In this document: in pieces, positions 45,553 through 54,437 of the stretch
Layout of the letters: the number at the start of each line of letters is the position of its first letter
Numbering within the stretch: the stretch's first letter is position 1
NCBI GenBank assembly: GCA_905234765.1
Contig: CAJOIF010000004.1
Coordinates: 56,047 to 120,046, forward strand
Length of the DNA: 64,000 nucleotides
Direction of reading: 5' to 3'
Source of the DNA: an uncultured Bacteroidales bacterium
GTDB taxonomy: Bacteria; Bacteroidota; Bacteroidia; Bacteroidales; F082
The notes under the pieces: generated by a model
The model's input: only the letters and a program-made list of their open reading frames with translations
Databases searched by the model: none
What the model was told of the DNA's origin: nothing
Translations under genes and position numbers: made by a program

Positions 45553-46755
45553 ATGAGCAAATCAGTCTGTTTCTATTTCCAAGTGCATCAGCCCTATAGG
45601 CTCCGCACGTATCGTTTCTTCGAAATCGGGAAGAAACACTATTACTATGACGACTACAGCAACCGTATGATCATGCGGCGCGTGGCGGAGAAGTGCTACC
45701 TACCCATGAACGAGTTGCTGATGCGGCAAATCGAGAAGTTCGGCGACAAGGTGAAATTTGCGTTCTCGTTCTCGGGCGTGGTCATCGAGCAGATGGAACA
45801 ATTCGCGCCAGAGGTGCTGGAGAGCTTCCAGAAACTGGTCGCCACGGGTAAGGTAGAGGTGCTTTCAGAGACCTACGCCCATTCCTTGGCTTCATTGTCG
45901 AATCCCGACGAGTTCAAGCGTCAGGTGACAGCTCACAAGCACAAAATGAAAGAGGTGTTCGGCGTTACGCCGAAGACCTTCCGCAACACCGAGTTGATTT
46001 ACAGCGACGAAATCGGTGCGGCGGTGGCCGACATGGGCTACAACCTCATGCTTACCGAAGGTGCCAAGCACATCTTGGGCTGGAAGAGTCCCAACTACAT
46101 GTACGCCAACGCCATCAACCCGAAACTGAAGGTCTTGCTGCGCAACTTCAAGTTCAGCGACGAGATTGCCTTCCGCTTCGTGCAGGACGGTTTTCGCGCC
46201 GAGGATTTCGTCAACTGGCTGAATGCATTACCCGAGGAGGAAGAAGTGGTCAATATCTTCATGGACTATGAGACCTTCGGCGAGCACCAGTCGGCGGAGA
46301 CGGGCATCTTCAACTTCATGGAGGCTTTGCCCGAGGCCATCCTCAAAGGCACCAAGTTCAAGTTTGCCACACCTCAGGAGTTGGCAAAGAAGTTGCAGCC
46401 GGTGAGTGCAGTCAACGTGCCCAATGTACTGTCGTGGAGCGACGAGGAGCGCGACCTGACGGCCTGGCTCGGCAACCCCTTACAGGATGATGCCTACCGT
46501 GCTTTGTACGATTTGAATGCCAAAGTGCACCGCATCAAAGATGAAGAACTGCAACAGGACTGGACGATGCTCCAGACCTCCGACCATTTCTACTACATGT
46601 GCACGAAGTGGCTCTCCGACGGCGTGGTGCATAAGTATTTCAACCACTATGCCTCACCGTATGATGCCTATATTAATTATATGAATGTACTGACTGACTT
46701 TGCTGATCGCGTGAAGAACTTGTCCAAAAGAAAAACGCAACCTGTTGAAAACTAA
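45553..46755 (+). CDS. Glycoside hydrolase family 57 enzyme
   Basis: 400-aa protein with KSVCFYFQVHQPYRLR (family motif with HQP), FSFSGVVIEQ, VLSETYAHSLASL holding the probable catalytic Glu region, FRNTELIYSD, and FMDYETFGEHQ carrying the Asp/Glu pair. GH57 enzymes are alpha-amylases, 4-alpha-glucanotransferases or branching enzymes; in a glycogen operon without glgB a branching or amylase role is most likely. Five bases separate it from the synthase-phosphorylase fusion. Confidence 0.87.
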   Translation: MSKSVCFYFQVHQPYRLRTYRFFEIGKKHYYYDDYSNRMIMRRVAEKCYLPMNELLMRQIEKFGDKVKFAFSFSGVVIEQMEQFAPEVLESFQKLVATGKVEVLSETYAHSLASLSNPDEFKRQVTAHKHKMKEVFGVTPKTFRNTELIYSDEIGAAVADMGYNLMLTEGAKHILGWKSPNYMYANAINPKLKVLLRNFKFSDEIAFRFVQDGFRAEDFVNWLNALPEEEEVVNIFMDYETFGEHQSAETGIFNFMEALPEAILKGTKFKFATPQELAKKLQPVSAVNVPNVLSWSDEERDLTAWLGNPLQDDAYRALYDLNAKVHRIKDEELQQDWTMLQTSDHFYYMCTKWLSDGVVHKYFNHYASPYDAYINYMNVLTDFADRVKNLSKRKTQPVEN

Positions 46756-46760
46756 AACTT

Positions 46761-49700
46761 ATGAAAAACCCCGAATACCTTTTTGAAACCAGTTGGGAAG
46801 TGTGTAACATGGTGGGTGGCATCTACACAGTGCTGTCCACAAAGTCGAATGTGATGCGTCAATTGCTTGAAGACCATTATATTACGGTAGGCCCTGATGT
46901 GGTCAAGGAAGCCCATGAGACGCTTTATTTTGTTGAGGACAACGACCTCTTCCCCGAGTGGCGCGAGCGGGCCTTGGCACAAGGCTTGAAGTTCCGCATC
47001 GGACGTTGGAAAATCGAAAGCAGCCCTATTGCCATCTTGGTGGATTATACACCTTTGTATCAATCTAAGAATGAGATACTTGGGCATCTTTGGGAGCAAT
47101 ACGAACTGGATAGCATCCGTGGCCAGTGGGACTATATCGAGCCGGTGTTGTTCGGCTATGCCGCCGGTCAGGTGATTGAGAGTTTCTGCAACTTCTATTT
47201 GCAGCAAATTAGCAATATCGTGGCGCAGTTCCACGAGTGGATGACGGGTTCAGGTGTGCTTTATTTGAAGGAGCATTGTCCGCAGATTGCCACCGTGTTC
47301 ACCACTCACGCCACCTATCTCGGCCGCGCTATCTCAGGTAACGGCCTGCCGCTTTACGACAACCTGAAGACCTACCTGCCTTCGGTGATGGCCATGCAGT
47401 TTAACGTGGTTTCGCAGCAGTCGATGGAGCAGAAGGCCGCCAAAAACGCCGATGCCTTCACGACGGTGAGTGATATCACGGCGCAGGAGTGCGAGCAGTT
47501 CCTTTACAGAAAGCCTGATGTGGTGACGAAAAACGGTATCGACCATACCTTTAGGAAAGACAAGGCTGCCTTTGCCGAGAAACGCAAAGTGGTCCGAGAG
47601 CAAATCCTGAAAATCGCGGGAACCTTGTGCGGTGAGACCCTTGACCCCAACAGCCTGATGGTACTCAACAGTGGCCGTTATGAGTTCAAGAACAAAGGCA
47701 TTGACCTCTTCATCGAGGCTTTGCGCCGCTTGAACGAGGACAAGAACCTAAAACGTACCGTCGTCGCCGTGATTGCTGTCCCTGGCAACATTGCTGGTCC
47801 TTCCAAGGACTTGCAGCATCGTCTCGACGGCACCAATGCCATCATGGGTCACACCGATTTCCCCGCTACGCACCATATCTTTGAGTATGAGAACGATGCG
47901 ATTCTGAATACCTTGCGCAATTCGGGTTTGCAGAACGATGCCAACGATAAGGTGAAGGTGATGTTCGTGCCGGCTTACCTCAACGGTAACGACGGCATCT
48001 TCAACCTGACCTATTCCGAGTTCCTCTCCGCTTTTGATTTCTCGGTGTTCCCGTCCTATTACGAGCCTTGGGGCTACACGCCGTTGGAGAGCGTGGCCTT
48101 GGGCATCCCGACCTTGACTTCCGACGTATCTGGCTTTGGTAAGTTTGTGCAGCAAGAATGTGCTGGAAACGAGGCTGTTACGGTAGTTCCGCGTCAGGTG
48201 GGCGATAATGACAAGGTGATTGAAGAGATTGTTGCCGCTATGCGCCGTTTCTTGTCGCTGACGGAAAAGGGTACGGAACAAATCACCGAATCAGCTTTGC
48301 AGGTGGCCGACAAACTGCTTTGGAAAGACCTGATTGTCAGCTATCAGAAGGCTTGGGATGTAGCCCTCGAGAAGTCGGGTGGCCGCCACTACATGATGGA
48401 GCCGGTGCCTTATGCAGAGTTGCTGCATGAAGTGGTCTACCAGAAGAATGACGCTCCGAGTTGGAAAAAAGTGTTGGTGAAGCCCATTTATTCGCCTGAG
48501 ATGCAGAAACTTGAGGAGCTATCGCGCAACATATGGTGGTGCTGGAATGTCGACGCTGTCGAGTTGTTCGAGTCCATCGACCCAGAGGCATGGAAGGCGA
48601 CGGAGCAGAACCCTGTCGCGCTGATGGGAAGCCTTTCGGTGAAGCAAATCAAGGACTTGGAGAACAACGAGGACTTCATCGACTGTCTGAACAAGGTCTA
48701 CGACCAGTTTAAGGATTATATGGCGCAGCCGACCAAGCAGAAGGATCTCATCGCTTATTTCAGCATGGAGTACGGTCTGATGAAGAGTCTCAAAATCTAT
48801 TCGGGCGGCCTCGGCATCCTCGCGGGTGATTACATGAAACAAGCCTCCGATTCCAACGCCAACATGGTGGGCATTGGCCTGCTGTACCGTTATGGGTATT
48901 TTGCCCAGGAAATCACCGTTTCGGGTGAACAACGTGCCGAATACATTCCGCAGAAGTTCTCGCAACTGCCGCTGCAGCCTGTGTTCAACGACAAGGGCGA
49001 ATGGGTGAAGGTGAGCATCGCTTTCCCGGGACGTTCGGTCCATGCCAAGGCTTGGCGCGTCAATGTGGGTAGGGTAGGACTGTATCTTTTGGACACCGAC
49101 ATTGAGGAGAACTCGCCTGAAGACCGTGGCATCACCAGCCGACTCTATGGCGGCGACAGCGAGATGCGCATCAAGCAGGAGATGTTCCTTGGCGTGGGCG
49201 GCATCCGTCTGCTCGAAGCTATGGGCATAAAACCCACGATTTACCATTGCAACGAAGGCCACGCAGCCTTCAGCGGTCTGGAGCGTCTGCGTGTCTATAT
49301 CAACAAGCACAACCTCGACTTTGACGTGGCCTTGGAACTCGTCAGGGCTTCCACCTTGTTCACGACGCACACGCCTGTGCCTGCGGGTCACGATGCCTTT
49401 GAGGAGCACCTCATCCGTACCTATATGCCCCACTACGCCAACCGCATGAATATCAGTTGGGAGCGTTTTATGGGCTTGGGCCGTTTCAACCCCAGCAACC
49501 CGAATGAGAAGTTCTCGATGAGCGTGTTGGCCACCAACCTCAGTCAAGAGGTGAACGGTGTGAGCAAGATCCACGGACGCGTGTCGCGTGAGATGTTCCA
49601 GTCGTTGTGGCCGGGCTATTTCGCCGAGGAGAACCACATCGGCTACGTCACCAACGGTGTGCATCTGCCTACGTGGAGCAACCGCCTCTGGCAACGCCTC

Positions 49701-50987
49701 TACAAGAAGACCTTTGGCCCTGATTACATTGACAATCAATCGGATGTGAAGATGTGGGCGCAAATCAACGAGGTGCCGGACGCCACCATTTGGGACATCC
49801 GCAAGCAACTGAAACATGAGCTGATAGCTTATCTGTCGGAGAAGATCAGGGAGGACATGCGCCAACGTCAGGAGAGCCCAAAACTGATTATGCAGACGGT
49901 CAGCAACCTGAACGAAGATGCATTGATTGTCGGCTTCGCCCGCCGTTTCGCTACCTACAAGCGCGCCCATCTGCTGTTCGGCAACCTGGACCGTCTGTCG
50001 CAGTTGGTCAACGACCCGAAACGCCCCGTCATCTTCCTCTTTGCCGGTAAGGCGCACCCCAACGACAAGGCAGGACAAGACCTCATCAAGATGATTATCG
50101 ACATCTCGCGCAGACCTGAGTTCATCGGTAAGATACTGTTTATCAGCAATTACGATATGGAACTCGGCAGCCGCTTGACCAGTGGTGTGGATGTATGGCT
50201 CAACACGCCGACGCGTCCGCTCGAAGCCTCTGGAACGAGTGGCGAGAAGGCCGTGATGAATGGCGTGCTCAACTTCTCCGTGTTGGATGGCTGGTGGGCT
50301 GAGGGCTATCGCGAGGATGCCGGCTGGGCCATTCAGGAGAAACGCACCTATCAGGATCAGCGTTATCAGGACGAGATGGATGCCGAGACGATATACAACA
50401 CCCTTGAGAGTGAGATAGTTCCGCTGTATTACACCCGCAACAACCATGAGGTGCCGACGGGTTGGGTGGCGGCCATGAAGAAGTGCCTCAACGAGATTTC
50501 GCCATGCTTCACGATGAAACGCATGATGGACGACTACTTCGAGAAGTACTACAACAAGCTGATTGAGCGCACCAACTGGATGCGCGCCAACCGTTACCAG
50601 AAGGCGTTCGAGATCAATGCGTGGAAGAACCGTGTGCGCAACAACTGGGACAAGGTGGAGGTGAAGTCGCTCATCCTGCCCGACACCAACGTGCGCCCGC
50701 TGACCTTCGGCGAGCAGTTCATTGCGGAAATCACGTTGCTCACGCCCGACCTTGACGCAGGCGACATTGCCATCGAGTTGCTCTTCGGCAAGAAGAACAA
50801 CGATATGGTGAACGAGATCACCGATGTCCACGAGATGAAGCTTGTTGATTCGGGCGATGGCTGGGTGAAGTATTACATCAAGGTGCCGATTACGCGCGCA
50901 GGTGTCTATAATTACACCTTCCGTGTGTATCCCACGAACAAGATGCTGCCGCACCGGCAGGACTTCCCGCTAGTGAAGTGGATTTGA
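46761..50987 (+). CDS. Fusion of GT3-type glycogen synthase and GT35 alpha-glucan phosphorylase
   Basis: 1408 aa. Residues 1 to about 555 are a eukaryote-like glycogen synthase: LFETSWEVCNMVGGIYTV at the start, TTHATYLGRAI, and SYYEPWGYTPLESVALGIP then SGFGKF near 433-463. Residues from about 570 are an alpha-glucan phosphorylase of the short bacterial type, with ELSRNIWWCWN, YFSMEYGL, GGLGILAGDY, HCNEGHAAF, THTPVPAGHDAF and the PLP lysine, probably Lys1163, in EASGTSGEKAVMNG. One chain thus holds a polymer-building and a polymer-degrading enzyme. The usual Met before the lysine context is replaced by Glu. Followed by a strong terminator. Confidence 0.9.
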   Translation: MKNPEYLFETSWEVCNMVGGIYTVLSTKSNVMRQLLEDHYITVGPDVVKEAHETLYFVEDNDLFPEWRERALAQGLKFRIGRWKIESSPIAILVDYTPLYQSKNEILGHLWEQYELDSIRGQWDYIEPVLFGYAAGQVIESFCNFYLQQISNIVAQFHEWMTGSGVLYLKEHCPQIATVFTTHATYLGRAISGNGLPLYDNLKTYLPSVMAMQFNVVSQQSMEQKAAKNADAFTTVSDITAQECEQFLYRKPDVVTKNGIDHTFRKDKAAFAEKRKVVREQILKIAGTLCGETLDPNSLMVLNSGRYEFKNKGIDLFIEALRRLNEDKNLKRTVVAVIAVPGNIAGPSKDLQHRLDGTNAIMGHTDFPATHHIFEYENDAILNTLRNSGLQNDANDKVKVMFVPAYLNGNDGIFNLTYSEFLSAFDFSVFPSYYEPWGYTPLESVALGIPTLTSDVSGFGKFVQQECAGNEAVTVVPRQVGDNDKVIEEIVAAMRRFLSLTEKGTEQITESALQVADKLLWKDLIVSYQKAWDVALEKSGGRHYMMEPVPYAELLHEVVYQKNDAPSWKKVLVKPIYSPEMQKLEELSRNIWWCWNVDAVELFESIDPEAWKATEQNPVALMGSLSVKQIKDLENNEDFIDCLNKVYDQFKDYMAQPTKQKDLIAYFSMEYGLMKSLKIYSGGLGILAGDYMKQASDSNANMVGIGLLYRYGYFAQEITVSGEQRAEYIPQKFSQLPLQPVFNDKGEWVKVSIAFPGRSVHAKAWRVNVGRVGLYLLDTDIEENSPEDRGITSRLYGGDSEMRIKQEMFLGVGGIRLLEAMGIKPTIYHCNEGHAAFSGLERLRVYINKHNLDFDVALELVRASTLFTTHTPVPAGHDAFEEHLIRTYMPHYANRMNISWERFMGLGRFNPSNPNEKFSMSVLATNLSQEVNGVSKIHGRVSREMFQSLWPGYFAEENHIGYVTNGVHLPTWSNRLWQRLYKKTFGPDYIDNQSDVKMWAQINEVPDATIWDIRKQLKHELIAYLSEKIREDMRQRQESPKLIMQTVSNLNEDALIVGFARRFATYKRAHLLFGNLDRLSQLVNDPKRPVIFLFAGKAHPNDKAGQDLIKMIIDISRRPEFIGKILFISNYDMELGSRLTSGVDVWLNTPTRPLEASGTSGEKAVMNGVLNFSVLDGWWAEGYREDAGWAIQEKRTYQDQRYQDEMDAETIYNTLESEIVPLYYTRNNHEVPTGWVAAMKKCLNEISPCFTMKRMMDDYFEKYYNKLIERTNWMRANRYQKAFEINAWKNRVRNNWDKVEVKSLILPDTNVRPLTFGEQFIAEITLLTPDLDAGDIAIELLFGKKNNDMVNEITDVHEMKLVDSGDGWVKYYIKVPITRAGVYNYTFRVYPTNKMLPHRQDFPLVKWI

Positions 50988-50996
50988 TTCAAACGA

Positions 50997-51031
50997 AGAA
51001 AGGCGACCTGCGGGTCGCCTTTCTCTTTTTT
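50997..51031 (+). terminator. Rho-independent terminator of the glycogen operon
   Basis: AGAAAGGCGACC pairs perfectly over 12 bp with GGTCGCCTTTCT around a TGCG loop, followed by CTTTTTTG. It lies 10 bases after the fusion gene's stop and also faces the convergent ferritin gene. Confidence 0.93.
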
Positions 51032-51047
51032 GCTGATGGATTACTGA

Positions 51048-51560
51048 TTACTTCAGCGGTGAGGGTGTGTGATACTCACGGGCACCCAACTCCTTGTCGA
51101 GCATGATCATGCCGCCGATATGGTCGCCAATCATCTTGCAATGGTTGACGAGGTCGCGGGCATTCTCTTCTTCTTCCACTTGTTCGTCGATGAACCAAGC
51201 GAGGAAGTTGGCGGCGGCGCGGTCTTTGTCCTCGTCGGCGATGTCGCAGAGGTTGTTGATCATGGCGGTCACCTTCTTTTCATGGGCGAGGGTGTCCTCA
51301 AAGGTGGCGAGGACGCTCTTCCAAGAGGTCTGCACCTTGGCGATGGGGCCGAGGATGACTTTCTCGTCCTGTGCGTGCAGGTAGTTGATCATGATGGCGG
51401 CATGGGCTTGTTCCTCAAGGAACTGCACCTTGTACCAGTGGGCGATGCCATGGAATCCCTTTGCGTAGATGTCTTGCGACATGCTCAGATAAAGGTAGGC
51501 CGACCACATTTCAGCGTTGATTTGGTCGTTGATGGCCTTGGCTAATTTCTTGCTAATCAT
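51048..51560 (-). CDS. ftnA: Ferritin
   Basis: 170-aa iron-storage protein forming the usual four-helix bundle: AINDQINAEMWSAYLYLSM with the first ferroxidase Glu, FLEEQAHAAIMINYL (Glu and His ligands), and FIDEQVEEEENARDL. The last 15 residues form the tail. It takes up and oxidises Fe(II). Neighbouring rubrerythrin suggests a shared oxidative-stress and iron role; both genes lie on the - strand, 122 bases apart, with an inverted repeat between. Confidence 0.95.
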   Translation of the reverse strand: MISKKLAKAINDQINAEMWSAYLYLSMSQDIYAKGFHGIAHWYKVQFLEEQAHAAIMINYLHAQDEKVILGPIAKVQTSWKSVLATFEDTLAHEKKVTAMINNLCDIADEDKDRAAANFLAWFIDEQVEEEENARDLVNHCKMIGDHIGGMIMLDKELGAREYHTPSPLK

Positions 51561-51603
51561 GTTATTGGTTGTTTAATTGTTAATTGTTTAATTGTTGCTT
51601 TGC

Positions 51604-51670
51604 AGGGCTGTCACACCGTGGCAGTCGTATTGGTTGCTTGCGATTGCGGCTGCCGTGATACGACAGCCCT
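51604..51670. repeat. Imperfect inverted repeat between rubrerythrin and ferritin genes
   Basis: Two 21-base arms (51604-51624 and 51650-51670) pair at 16 of 21 positions, with AGGGCTGTC/GACAGCCCT perfect at the ends; a nested 7-bp pair GTCGTAT/ATACGAC lies inside. No T-run. It could stabilise or attenuate mRNA between the two genes, or be an interspersed palindromic repeat. Confidence 0.65.
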
Positions 51671-51682
51671 ACAAACCTGTAT

Positions 51683-52231
51683 TCATTCGCCGAAATAGCG
51701 TTTATACAGTCCTTCAAAGCCTTTGCCGTGGCGGGCTTCGTCTTTGGCCATCTCGTGGACGGTGTCGTGGATGGCGTCAAGGTTGCGTTCCTTGGCCACG
51801 CGGGCGATGCGCATCTTGTCTTCGCAGGCGCCGCATTCGGCGATCATGCGCTTGTAGAGGTTGGTCTTGGTGTCCCACACCACGTCGCCGAGCAGTTCGG
51901 CGAACCTGGCGCAGTGCTCGGCCTCTTCAAAAGCATAGCGTTTGAAGGCCTCGGCAATCTCGGGATAGCCTTCGCGGTCGGCTTGGCGGCTCATGGCCAA
52001 GTACATGCCGACTTCGGTGGCCTCGCCCATAAAGTGGGCGTTCAGGTCCTTGATCATGTCCTCGCCGGTGCCTTTGGCGATACCGACGACGTGCTCGGTG
52101 ACGAAATTCAAGGCTGCGCTCTCGTCAACGACCTTCCACTCAACGATTTGTTTGCATTGAGGGCAGCGCTCCGGGGCTTCCTCTCCTTCGTGTACGTACC
52201 CGCAGATGGGGCAGATGAATTTTTTCTTCAT
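51683..52231 (-). CDS. Rubrerythrin with N-terminal rubredoxin-like domain (reverse rubrerythrin type)
   Basis: 182-aa peroxide-scavenging diiron protein. [10 protein letters not shown] and CPQC in the first 30 residues form a rubredoxin-like Fe(SCys)4 site placed before the four-helix domain, the reverse of classical rubrerythrin. Diiron ligands are in [30 protein letters not shown] and [14 protein letters not shown]. Protects anaerobes from hydrogen peroxide. ATG 52231 is chosen since the rubredoxin motif starts right after it; a longer frame to 52294 would cover the promoter. Confidence 0.92.
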   Translation of the reverse strand: MKKKFICPICGYVHEGEEAPERCPQCKQIVEWKVVDESAALNFVTEHVVGIAKGTGEDMIKDLNAHFMGEATEVGMYLAMSRQADREGYPEIAEAFKRYAFEEAEHCARFAELLGDVVWDTKTNLYKRMIAECGACEDKMRIARVAKERNLDAIHDTVHEMAKDEARHGKGFEGLYKRYFGE

Positions 52232-52281
52232 AAATTGTGTAGTTAGATGATGAGTTAGTATAAATTGTCGTTTCTTTTTCG

Positions 52282-52311
52282 CAAAAGTAGGCATTTTTCA
52301 TGTATCTTCAA
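52282..52311 (-). promoter_or_regulatory. Promoter of the rubrerythrin gene
   Basis: On the - strand TACTTTTG (52289 to 52282) and TTG (52311 to 52309) are 19 bases apart, with the ATG 50 bases downstream. The -33 element is half of the palindrome CAATTG shared with the nusB promoter. Confidence 0.6.
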
Positions 52312-52339
52312 TTGTTTTGAGGAAAAATTCTTACCTTTG
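52312..52339 (+). promoter_or_regulatory. Promoter of the nusB operon
   Basis: TTG at 52312-52314 and TACCTTTG at 52332-52339, spacer 17, 26 bases before the nusB ATG. It overlaps the divergent rubrerythrin promoter at CAATTG, so the two promoters probably compete for polymerase. Confidence 0.68.
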
Positions 52340-52365
52340 CAATCCGTTTTATACGATTTACCATT

Positions 52366-53331
52366 ATGCTGAACAGAAGATTTTTGAGAGTCAAGGTGTT
52401 GCAGGAACTCTACGCCTATCACCAGTCGCATGAGACCAACCTGACTCAAGCCGAACGTCAGCTTCTCAACGACATCGACGGCCTTTATGAGCTTTTCATT
52501 TACTTGCTTTCGTTTTGGGTGGAGGTGAAACGCTTCGCTGAGCAACGTATCGAGGAAAACCGCAACAAGATTTTCCCCACCGAAGAAGACCTGAATCCCA
52601 ATATGAAGTTTGTCAACAATCGGATTCTCAATGCGTTGGAGAACAACAAAGACCTTTTGAAATTCGAACAGAGCTACAAGATCAACTGGGGCAACGACCG
52701 CGACGACTTCATCCGCAGTTTTTACTCCAGATTGCAGGAATATCCTGAATTTCAGGATTATATGAACAACGAGAAAAGTGGCTTTTCAGAAGACAAGAAG
52801 TTCCTCATCGCGGTCATCGACAATCATCTGGCCGAAGACGACTTGTTGTACGATTACTTCGCCGACCGTAAGTTGTGCTTCAATAGCGACTACCAGATGG
52901 GCTTGTATCTCCTTTGGAAGTTCATCGCTGAGATGCATGCCGATTTCAACGAAGACTCGAAACTGCCGCCCGTTTTTGTCACCGAGAACCACGAAGTGAA
53001 TGAGGATAAGGAATTCGCCGTCAATCTGTTCCGAAAGACCATCCTTCATCGCGAGGAGTTTAAGGAGTTGGTCGATGCCAATGTGGCCAACTGGGAGTAC
53101 AGTCGTTTGGCGTTGATGGATAAAATATTGATTTTCATGGCTTTGACGGAGTTTTGTGACTTCCACAGCATCCCCGTCAAGGTGACGATTAATGAATACG
53201 TTGAGATTTCCAAGTTCTACAGCACCGCCGAAAGCCGCCGTTTTGTGAACGGAATGTTGGACAAGCTGTCGAAGCAATTGGCCGAGGAAGGCAAGCTGGT
53301 CAAGACGGGTTTGGGTCTGATTGACAAATAA
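52366..53331 (+). CDS. nusB: Transcription antitermination factor NusB (long Bacteroidetes form)
   Basis: 321-aa protein; NusB proper is near 140 aa, and Bacteroidetes versions carry an N-terminal extension as seen here. LNRRFLRVKVLQELYAYHQ is the start, and the C-terminal half has WEYSRLALMDKILIFMALTEF, IPVKVTINEYVEISKFYS and RRFVNGMLDKLS, the conserved NusB core. It binds boxA RNA with NusE and supports rRNA transcription. Leads an operon with porQ, recF and a dciA-like gene. Confidence 0.93.
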   Translation: MLNRRFLRVKVLQELYAYHQSHETNLTQAERQLLNDIDGLYELFIYLLSFWVEVKRFAEQRIEENRNKIFPTEEDLNPNMKFVNNRILNALENNKDLLKFEQSYKINWGNDRDDFIRSFYSRLQEYPEFQDYMNNEKSGFSEDKKFLIAVIDNHLAEDDLLYDYFADRKLCFNSDYQMGLYLLWKFIAEMHADFNEDSKLPPVFVTENHEVNEDKEFAVNLFRKTILHREEFKELVDANVANWEYSRLALMDKILIFMALTEFCDFHSIPVKVTINEYVEISKFYSTAESRRFVNGMLDKLSKQLAEEGKLVKTGLGLIDK

Positions 53332-53387
53332 TTAGGGAAGGATGCAATAATTTGGCGTGGGTTCCGTTTTCAAAAAAACAGAATAGA

Positions 53388-54437
53388 ATGAAGCGTTATT
53401 ACACTATCATAGCGAGTTTCCTGCTGTCGTTTTTGGCCGTTCGAGCCATGGCGCAGGTCGACGACGGTACCTTCCGAGCCTTGACGCATACGGCCTCGGC
53501 GCGCGACGTGGCCTTGGGCGGCATTATGCTCCCCATGCACGACGGCGACCTCCAGACCGTCCTCTTCAATCCTTCTGCCATCAGCCCCGACATGCATAAC
53601 CAGATGGCCCTGTCGTATGTCGGTGATTTCTCGATGGGGACACACTATGCCGCCGCGCAATACAGCCGCACTTTCGAAAAGCTGGGCAGTTTCGCAGTTT
53701 CGGCACAGTACTACAACTACGGTACGATGCAGTATGCCGATGAGGGCGGCCATACCGACGGCACCACTTTCACTCCTTCCGACTATGCCCTCACCCTCGG
53801 CTGGGGCCGTGAGCTGACCGACAAATGGAGCATCGGTGCCAACCTGAAATATGCTGGTTATCAGTATGAATCGGGCGTGGGTGGTGCGTTGGGCGTTGAT
53901 GTGGCAGGCACCTACTGGGCTTATTCCGATTGGGCCTTCACCCTCGGGCTGCGTAACTTCGGCCGACAGCTGTTCAACAACACCGATGCCAAAAACGACT
54001 GGCTGCCGTTCTCCATCGACTTCACGTCCTCCAAGAAACTCGCCCATCTGCCTCTCACCATCATCATGGGCTACCACGACATCCAGAAATGGAAACTCGT
54101 CTCCGACGAGCATTACCTCATTGAAAAGAACTACGACCCCATCACGGGCGAATATTCGGAACCAAAGAATACGGTCAAGTTTTTCAACAACTTGGGAGCA
54201 CATCTCGTGCTAGGCGGCGAGTTGGCTATCGGCAAGAACCTGATACTCAGGGCGGCCTACAACTACGACACGCACCTGAAGATGGATGTGCCCCAAGCCC
54301 GCACCCTCGTGGGCCTGTCTGCCGGCTTCGGCATCAAGATCAAGGCGTTCCAAATCGACTATGCCCTCACGAGGAGCAACATCGCCACCTGGCCGCAGTT
54401 CCTCACGCTCCGCATGGACATGAGTAAGCTCAAATAA
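53388..54437 (+). CDS. porQ: Type IX secretion system protein PorQ
   Basis: 349-aa outer-membrane protein. Signal peptide ends AMAQ; the barrel begins FRALTHTASARDVALGGI and has FNPSAISPDMHNQMALSY, a PorV/PorQ-type opening of FadL-like barrels. PorQ works with PorZ and PorU in attaching T9SS cargo to the surface. A T9SS sorting tail is present in the 1635-aa protein at 58958, so the pathway is probably active. ATG 53388 is chosen because it gives the signal peptide. Its stop is followed directly by recF. Confidence 0.85.
   Translation: MKRYYTIIASFLLSFLAVRAMAQVDDGTFRALTHTASARDVALGGIMLPMHDGDLQTVLFNPSAISPDMHNQMALSYVGDFSMGTHYAAAQYSRTFEKLGSFAVSAQYYNYGTMQYADEGGHTDGTTFTPSDYALTLGWGRELTDKWSIGANLKYAGYQYESGVGGALGVDVAGTYWAYSDWAFTLGLRNFGRQLFNNTDAKNDWLPFSIDFTSSKKLAHLPLTIIMGYHDIQKWKLVSDEHYLIEKNYDPITGEYSEPKNTVKFFNNLGAHLVLGGELAIGKNLILRAAYNYDTHLKMDVPQARTLVGLSAGFGIKIKAFQIDYALTRSNIATWPQFLTLRMDMSKLK

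Noticed and set aside
48519..50954. Antisense open frame of 811 codons opposite the glycogen synthase-phosphorylase gene
   Set aside because: It mirrors codon bias of the sense gene, has no family motif and no promoter; the sense frame has complete catalytic motifs.
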